Positions 59,916 through 64,000 of a DNA stretch of 64,000 bases are shown here, in pieces. Made by a program: the position numbers and the translations under genes. Position 1 is the first letter of the stretch, and every line of letters starts with the position of its first letter. The notes under the pieces were generated by a model, which was not told the DNA's origin, searched no databases, and saw nothing but the letters and a program-made list of their open reading frames with translations. Where the stretch lies: the NCBI RefSeq assembly GCF_001427385.1, contig NZ_LMGJ01000037.1, positions 2,629-66,628 on the forward strand, read 5' to 3'. Source of the DNA: Mesorhizobium sp. Root157. GTDB taxonomy: Bacteria > Pseudomonadota > Alphaproteobacteria > Rhizobiales > Rhizobiaceae.

Positions 59916-61742
59916 ATGACAGCCAGACGAGACATCGAAGCCATCACGGACCGTATCCGCGAACGCTCCCGCGCCAGCCGCGAAACCTATCTCGGGCGTA
60001 TCGCCGATGCGGCGGGCCGCAGCGCCAACCGCGCGGTGCTCGGCTGCGGAAATCTGGCGCACGGCTTTGCCGTATGCAGCCCATCGGAGAAGATCGCGCT
60101 CAGCGGCGACAAGGTGCCGAACCTCGCCATCATCACCGCCTATAACGACATGCTGTCGGCGCATCAGCCGTTCGAGACCTATCCCCGGCTGATCAAGGCA
60201 GCAGCGGCGGAAGCAGGCGGCATCGCCCAGGTTGCCGGCGGCGTTCCGGCAATGTGCGACGGCGTCACCCAGGGCCAGCCCGGCATGGAGTTGTCGCTGT
60301 TTTCGCGCGACGTCATCGCCATGTCGGCAGCGGTCGGCCTGTCGCACAACATGTTCGACGCCGCCGTCTTCCTCGGCGTCTGCGACAAGATCGTGCCGGG
60401 CCTGCTCATCGCGGCGCTGAGCTTCGGCCATTTGCCGGCGGTCTTCATCCCGGCGGGGCCGATGACAAGCGGCCTGCCCAATGACGAGAAGGCCAAGGTG
60501 CGGCAGCTTTATGCCGAAGGCAAATGCGACCGCGCGGAACTGTTGGAAGCGGAATCGAAGTCCTATCACGGACCGGGCACCTGCACCTTCTACGGTACGG
60601 CCAATTCCAACCAGATGCTGATGGAGATCATGGGCCTGCATACGCCGGGCGCCTCCTTCGTCAATCCGGGCACGCCGCTGCGCGATGCGCTGACCAGGGA
60701 AGCGGCCAAGCGGGCGCTCGCCGTCACCCAGCTTGGCAACGCCTATACGCCGGTTGGCCGCATGATCGACGAGCGCGCCATCGTCAATGGCGTGGTCGGC
60801 CTGCACGCCACCGGCGGCTCCACCAACCACACCATCCACCTGATCGCCATGGCCGCCGCCGCCGGCATCAGGCTGACCTGGCAGGATATTTCCGACCTGT
60901 CGGAAGCGGTGCCGCTGCTGGCGCGGGTCTATCCGAACGGCCTGGCAGACGTGAACCATTTCCAGGCGGCGGGCGGCATGGGCTTCCTCATCCGCGAATT
61001 GCTCGATGCCGGACTTCTGCATGAAGACGTTCAGACGGTGTGGGGCGAGGGCCTCAGGACCTACGCAATCGAGGCTCGCCTTGGCGCGGACGGCACGGTG
61101 GCCCGAGAACCCGCGCCGGCTGAAAGCGGCGACGAGAAGGTGCTCGCGCCCGTCGCCAAGGCTTTCCAGCCGACCGGCGGCCTCAAGGTGCTGTCGGGCA
61201 ATCTTGGCCATGCCATCATCAAGACCTCGGCGGTCAAGCCCGATCGCCGGGTCATCGAGGCCCCGGCGCGCGTGTTCGACAGCCAGCAAGGGTTGAACGA
61301 CGCCTTCAAGGCCGGAAGCCTGACCGGGGACTTCGTCGCGGTCATCCGCTTTCAGGGACCGAAGGCCAACGGCATGCCGGAACTGCACAAGCTCACCACC
61401 GTGCTGGGCGTGCTGCAGGATCGCGGCCAGCGTATTGCCATTGTCACCGATGGGCGCATGTCGGGCGCATCCGGCAAGGTGCCGGCGGCCATCCATGTGA
61501 CGCCGGAAGCGCTGGAAGGCGGCGTGATCGGCAAGATCAACGAAGGCGACATCATCCGCCTCGACGCCGAGGCGGGCACCTTGGAGGTGCTTGTACCGGC
61601 GGGCGACCTGGTGCTGCGGCCGGTCGCGGAAGCCGAACTCGAGGCCAACGAGTTCGGGTTCGGGCGCGAGCTTTTCGCCGGCTTCAGGCAACTGGCCGGC
61701 CGGGCCGACCAGGGCGCCAGCGCCTTCGGCAACGCTGCCTGA
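59916..61742 (+). CDS. edd: 6-phosphogluconate dehydratase
   Basis: Makes 2-keto-3-deoxy-6-phosphogluconate, the key Entner-Doudoroff step. 608 residues of the IlvD/Edd family, with iron-sulfur cluster cysteines in [25 protein letters not shown] and [13 protein letters not shown], the [13 protein letters not shown] motif and [11 protein letters not shown] near the C-terminus. Third gene of the operon. The aldolase (eda) is not in the window. Confidence 0.97.
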   Translation: MTARRDIEAITDRIRERSRASRETYLGRIADAAGRSANRAVLGCGNLAHGFAVCSPSEKIALSGDKVPNLAIITAYNDMLSAHQPFETYPRLIKAAAAEAGGIAQVAGGVPAMCDGVTQGQPGMELSLFSRDVIAMSAAVGLSHNMFDAAVFLGVCDKIVPGLLIAALSFGHLPAVFIPAGPMTSGLPNDEKAKVRQLYAEGKCDRAELLEAESKSYHGPGTCTFYGTANSNQMLMEIMGLHTPGASFVNPGTPLRDALTREAAKRALAVTQLGNAYTPVGRMIDERAIVNGVVGLHATGGSTNHTIHLIAMAAAAGIRLTWQDISDLSEAVPLLARVYPNGLADVNHFQAAGGMGFLIRELLDAGLLHEDVQTVWGEGLRTYAIEARLGADGTVAREPAPAESGDEKVLAPVAKAFQPTGGLKVLSGNLGHAIIKTSAVKPDRRVIEAPARVFDSQQGLNDAFKAGSLTGDFVAVIRFQGPKANGMPELHKLTTVLGVLQDRGQRIAIVTDGRMSGASGKVPAAIHVTPEALEGGVIGKINEGDIIRLDAEAGTLEVLVPAGDLVLRPVAEAELEANEFGFGRELFAGFRQLAGRADQGASAFGNAA

Positions 61743-61790
61743 TACGAACAGGCAGCAAAAGCCGCTTGCTTCGAGACGAGGCCGCTCCGG

Positions 61791-63446
61791 TCAGGGTATC
61801 TTTATTTCTGCCCGTTCTCCGGCAGTGATGGTCACATTCATCTCGGATTTGACGTTGTCGTCTCCGCGCGTGGCGACAACGACGTAATCTCCGGCATTCA
61901 ATGTCGTCTGGGATTCCTCGTCGTAGGAGTACCAGACGCTTTCCCGATCGCCCTGTATGTCCTTGGCGGCCTTGAACACGCGCGTTTCCTTCGCGCCCGA
62001 TGCGGATATGGCAAGAACACCCGCGTTGAGCACGACATTGGCTTCCGTGCGTTCAGCCACCCGCACCGTGAACGGCGCTTCCGCCTTGGCGGCATGCAAT
62101 TCGGCGAAAAGCACATAGTCGCCCGGAGGCAGGTCGTATGCGGTGTCGGGGCCGTAGCCGTAGGTCACGTCCTCGCGGGTTCCGTCGATGCGCTTTGCCG
62201 CCTTGAACACGCGCACCGCCAGCCCGCCGGCATCGACCTTCATGCCCTCCTTGTAGAAGGCGTTGGCGACGACATGGCCGACGCCGGCAATGATGGTCTT
62301 TTCGATTTTCTTTCCGGCCTCAAGCGTGAATTCTTCCGTCGCCACGCCCTTGCCTATGGTGACCGTCACCTTCTGCTCGCCGGCCGGAACGACGACCTTG
62401 GTCTCGCCATATTCGGTGGCGTCGCCGCCGGGATAGGTGAAGTTGACCGTTGCGCTGTCGCGAGGCTGTTCGCCTTCCGCACCCAGCGGCCGGATCACAA
62501 GGGTGCCGGCGTTGAGGATGAAATGCGGCTCGGAAAGCTTGCCGTCCTCGATGGTGACGCGCTGTTCGGTCTCGGCGCGCCCGAAGCGGGCGGTCACGAT
62601 GTAGTCGCCCGCTTCCAGATTGCCCTTCCAGGCGTTGTATTCGGTGCCGACGTCCTCACCGCGGGTGCCGTCCGCTTTTGCCTTGAAGAAGTTCCAGCTT
62701 TGGCCTTCGTCGCCCAGATCCTCGGTGTCTTCCGACAATGCGAGCGTGGGGGCGAAGTTGAATTCCACCTTGGCCGGTTCCGGCGCCGGTTCCGGTTCGG
62801 GCGCTGGCTCAGGCACCGGTTGTGCCGCGACCGTTTCCGCCAATGCGTCCTTCAAGGCAGCTTCGTCGGAGGCCTGGATATATTTGCCGCCGGTGTTTTC
62901 GGCGAGGCAGGCGACCTGCCTGCCTTCTTCCGCCGTCAGGCCGAAGCCGACCACGTCGGCGGTGAAGTCGACACCGGCCGCTTCCAGTTCCTTGCCGAGT
63001 TGGCATGGATCGGCGTTGCAGGTTTCAAGGCCATCGGTGATGAGGATCACCCTGGCCTTGTCTTCCGTGTATTTCAGCGCTTCCGCCGCCTGGCGCACCG
63101 CGGTGCTGAGCGGTGTCTTGCCGAGGAATTTCAGATTGTCGGCGGCTGTGGAAATGGCGCTGGCAGACCCGGCCTGCGGCGGCACGATCAATTCGATGTC
63201 GTCGCAACTGCCCTTCTGGCGATGGCCATAGGCCATGAAACCGATTTCCTCATCGCCGGGCACCGCCTGCAAAACGGTCTTGAGCGACTGACGCGCAATC
63301 TCGAGCTTGGGCTTGCCATCGATCTGGCCCCACATCGAGCCGGAGGCATCGAGGATGACGATCACCCGGTCGGCGGCGCTCGCCGCCGCGCACGTTGCCA
63401 CCATCATGAAAAGGCCGAGCAGAATGCGTGTCAGCGCCGTCATCAC
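61791..63446 (-). CDS. Secreted von Willebrand factor A protein with repeated beta modules
   Basis: 551 residues. Signal peptide 1-25 (ASAAD), then a VWA domain (about 26-205) with an intact MIDAS DASGSMW (33-39), the Thr in KTPLST and Asp in ITDGLE. A Pro/Glu repeat linker (210-226) leads to a C-terminal half with three related modules: about 251-320, 411-480 and 488-551, each with an FKAxK..G.RE..-like start, a GDYxVxA centre and, in the first two, LNAGxLxI at the end. Probably a periplasmic or surface adhesion/assembly protein. No MoxR ATPase or protease gene is adjacent. Convergent with edd, 48 bp apart. Confidence 0.85.
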   Translation of the reverse strand: MMTALTRILLGLFMMVATCAAASAADRVIVILDASGSMWGQIDGKPKLEIARQSLKTVLQAVPGDEEIGFMAYGHRQKGSCDDIELIVPPQAGSASAISTAADNLKFLGKTPLSTAVRQAAEALKYTEDKARVILITDGLETCNADPCQLGKELEAAGVDFTADVVGFGLTAEEGRQVACLAENTGGKYIQASDEAALKDALAETVAAQPVPEPAPEPEPAPEPAKVEFNFAPTLALSEDTEDLGDEGQSWNFFKAKADGTRGEDVGTEYNAWKGNLEAGDYIVTARFGRAETEQRVTIEDGKLSEPHFILNAGTLVIRPLGAEGEQPRDSATVNFTYPGGDATEYGETKVVVPAGEQKVTVTIGKGVATEEFTLEAGKKIEKTIIAGVGHVVANAFYKEGMKVDAGGLAVRVFKAAKRIDGTREDVTYGYGPDTAYDLPPGDYVLFAELHAAKAEAPFTVRVAERTEANVVLNAGVLAISASGAKETRVFKAAKDIQGDRESVWYSYDEESQTTLNAGDYVVVATRGDDNVKSEMNVTITAGERAEIKIP

Positions 63447-63558
63447 TTCCCCCGTGGTTGTTTCCGCGTCCGGTGTCGGTCTTTGTCTGGATGTGCCGCA
63501 GTTTAGCGCGGCAAGCTAGCGAAGCCGTCCTGCACTGGCAAGCGGTCGAGTACACGCA

Positions 63559-64000
63559 TCAGTAGGTGGTGCGGCGCTCTTCCGAGGGCGGGCGGCCGAA
63601 CTGCAGCCGGTAGCTTTGGGCGAAATAGGAATGCGAGGTGAAGCCGGTGGCGATTGCAACGTCCAGGATCGGCATGTTGGTCTGGCGCAGCAATTCGCGC
63701 GCGCGCTCGAGTCTCAGCCGCATGTAGTAGCGGCCCGGCGTGACGGTGAGATGGCGCAGGAACAGGCGCTCGACCTGGCGCACCGACAGCCCTGCCGACT
63801 TGGCAAGCTGGACCGCCGACAACGGCTCGTCGAGATGGCCGGCCATCAGTTCGACGATGCGCTTGAGCTTTTCCGACTTGCCGGTCAGGTCGCGCTCGGG
63901 GCCGACGCGCTGGCGGTCGCCGGCGGATCGGATGCGCTCGTGCTGGAACTGGTTGGCCACGCTGTTGGCGAGATTGGAGCCGAAGTCGGAGCGCACGATT
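63559..64000 (-). CDS. GlxA-type AraC-family regulator, C-terminal part (5' end outside the window)
   Basis: The visible 147 codons hold the two helix-turn-helix units of an AraC/XylS DNA-binding domain (SAVQLAKSAGLSVRQVERLF and ILDVAIATGFTSHSYFAQSY), with the FGRPPSEERR end typical of GlxA-like regulators that carry a class I glutamine amidotransferase-like sensor domain. That sensor domain would lie beyond position 64000. The frame is open to the edge, so the internal ATG at 63996 is not the start. Members include regulators of choline, carnitine and arginine catabolism; target unknown. Confidence 0.85.
   Translation of the reverse strand, partial: IVRSDFGSNLANSVANQFQHERIRSAGDRQRVGPERDLTGKSEKLKRIVELMAGHLDEPLSAVQLAKSAGLSVRQVERLFLRHLTVTPGRYYMRLRLERARELLRQTNMPILDVAIATGFTSHSYFAQSYRLQFGRPPSEERRTTY

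Overview
The window looks like chromosomal DNA of a GC-rich alphaproteobacterium of the order Hyphomicrobiales (Rhizobiales), most likely Mesorhizobium or a near relative in the Phyllobacteriaceae. The support is the gene content and order (malic enzyme-mutS ... glnD-murJ ... trpS; aceA with a divergent ScfR-type regulator; potFGHI-asmA-acsA2-cbrA-phasin; zwf-pgl-edd), a DUF768 protein (a family I associate mainly with Mesorhizobium), rhizobial dispersed intergenic repeats, and a tRNA-His without an encoded G-1 and with A73, as is known for alphaproteobacteria. All complete genes appear intact. Most of the window is core metabolism; mobile DNA is seen only at the left edge.

Layout. 1-489: a short non-autonomous element with IS21-like ends, then non-coding DNA. 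0.5-9.8 kb: MFS transporter, malic enzyme with phosphotransacetylase domain, divergent mutS with an in-frame tandem repeat near its start, secreted SH3 protein, MetF-like protein, ring-cleaving dioxygenase. 9.9-13.9 kb: aldo/keto reductase and a copper unit (copA, DUF305) behind a textbook CueR-type promoter. 14-19.3 kb: diguanylate cyclase, glnD, murJ. 19.4-23.8 kb: PLP decarboxylase, DUF4142 protein, ECF sigma factor, trpS. 23.9-31.7 kb: HAD phosphatase-pgi pair, MocR regulator with an MttB-like methyltransferase, pyrC, a degenerate receiver protein.

32-35.3 kb: glyoxylate shunt locus (aceA, small conserved ORF, divergent regulator) with a cluster of TGTAAA motifs. 35.4-41 kb: EamA exporter and potFGHI polyamine importer. 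41-49.6 kb: AsmA protein, acetoacetyl-CoA synthetase, candidate sRNA, the large cell-cycle kinase CbrA/PdhS with a perfect CtrA box upstream, and phasin. 49.9-55 kb: tRNA-His, DUF768, reverse transsulfuration pair (cystathionine beta-synthase and gamma-lyase), orphan solute-binding protein, SH3 protein. 55.2-64 kb: ALDH-SDR pair, Entner-Doudoroff operon zwf-pgl-edd, secreted VWA protein with internal repeats, and the C-terminal part of a GlxA-type AraC regulator cut by the window edge.

Together the genes cover C4/acetyl-CoA metabolism (malic enzyme, isocitrate lyase, acetoacetyl-CoA synthetase, phasin: the carbon-storage and gluconeogenic side of rhizobial physiology), glucose catabolism by the Entner-Doudoroff route, nitrogen sensing (GlnD), polyamine uptake and cell-cycle control. 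I found no clearly novel multi-gene system. The most useful leads are regulatory: the CtrA box before cbrA, the TGTAAA cluster at aceA, the CueR promoter, a candidate sRNA, and the repeat in mutS.
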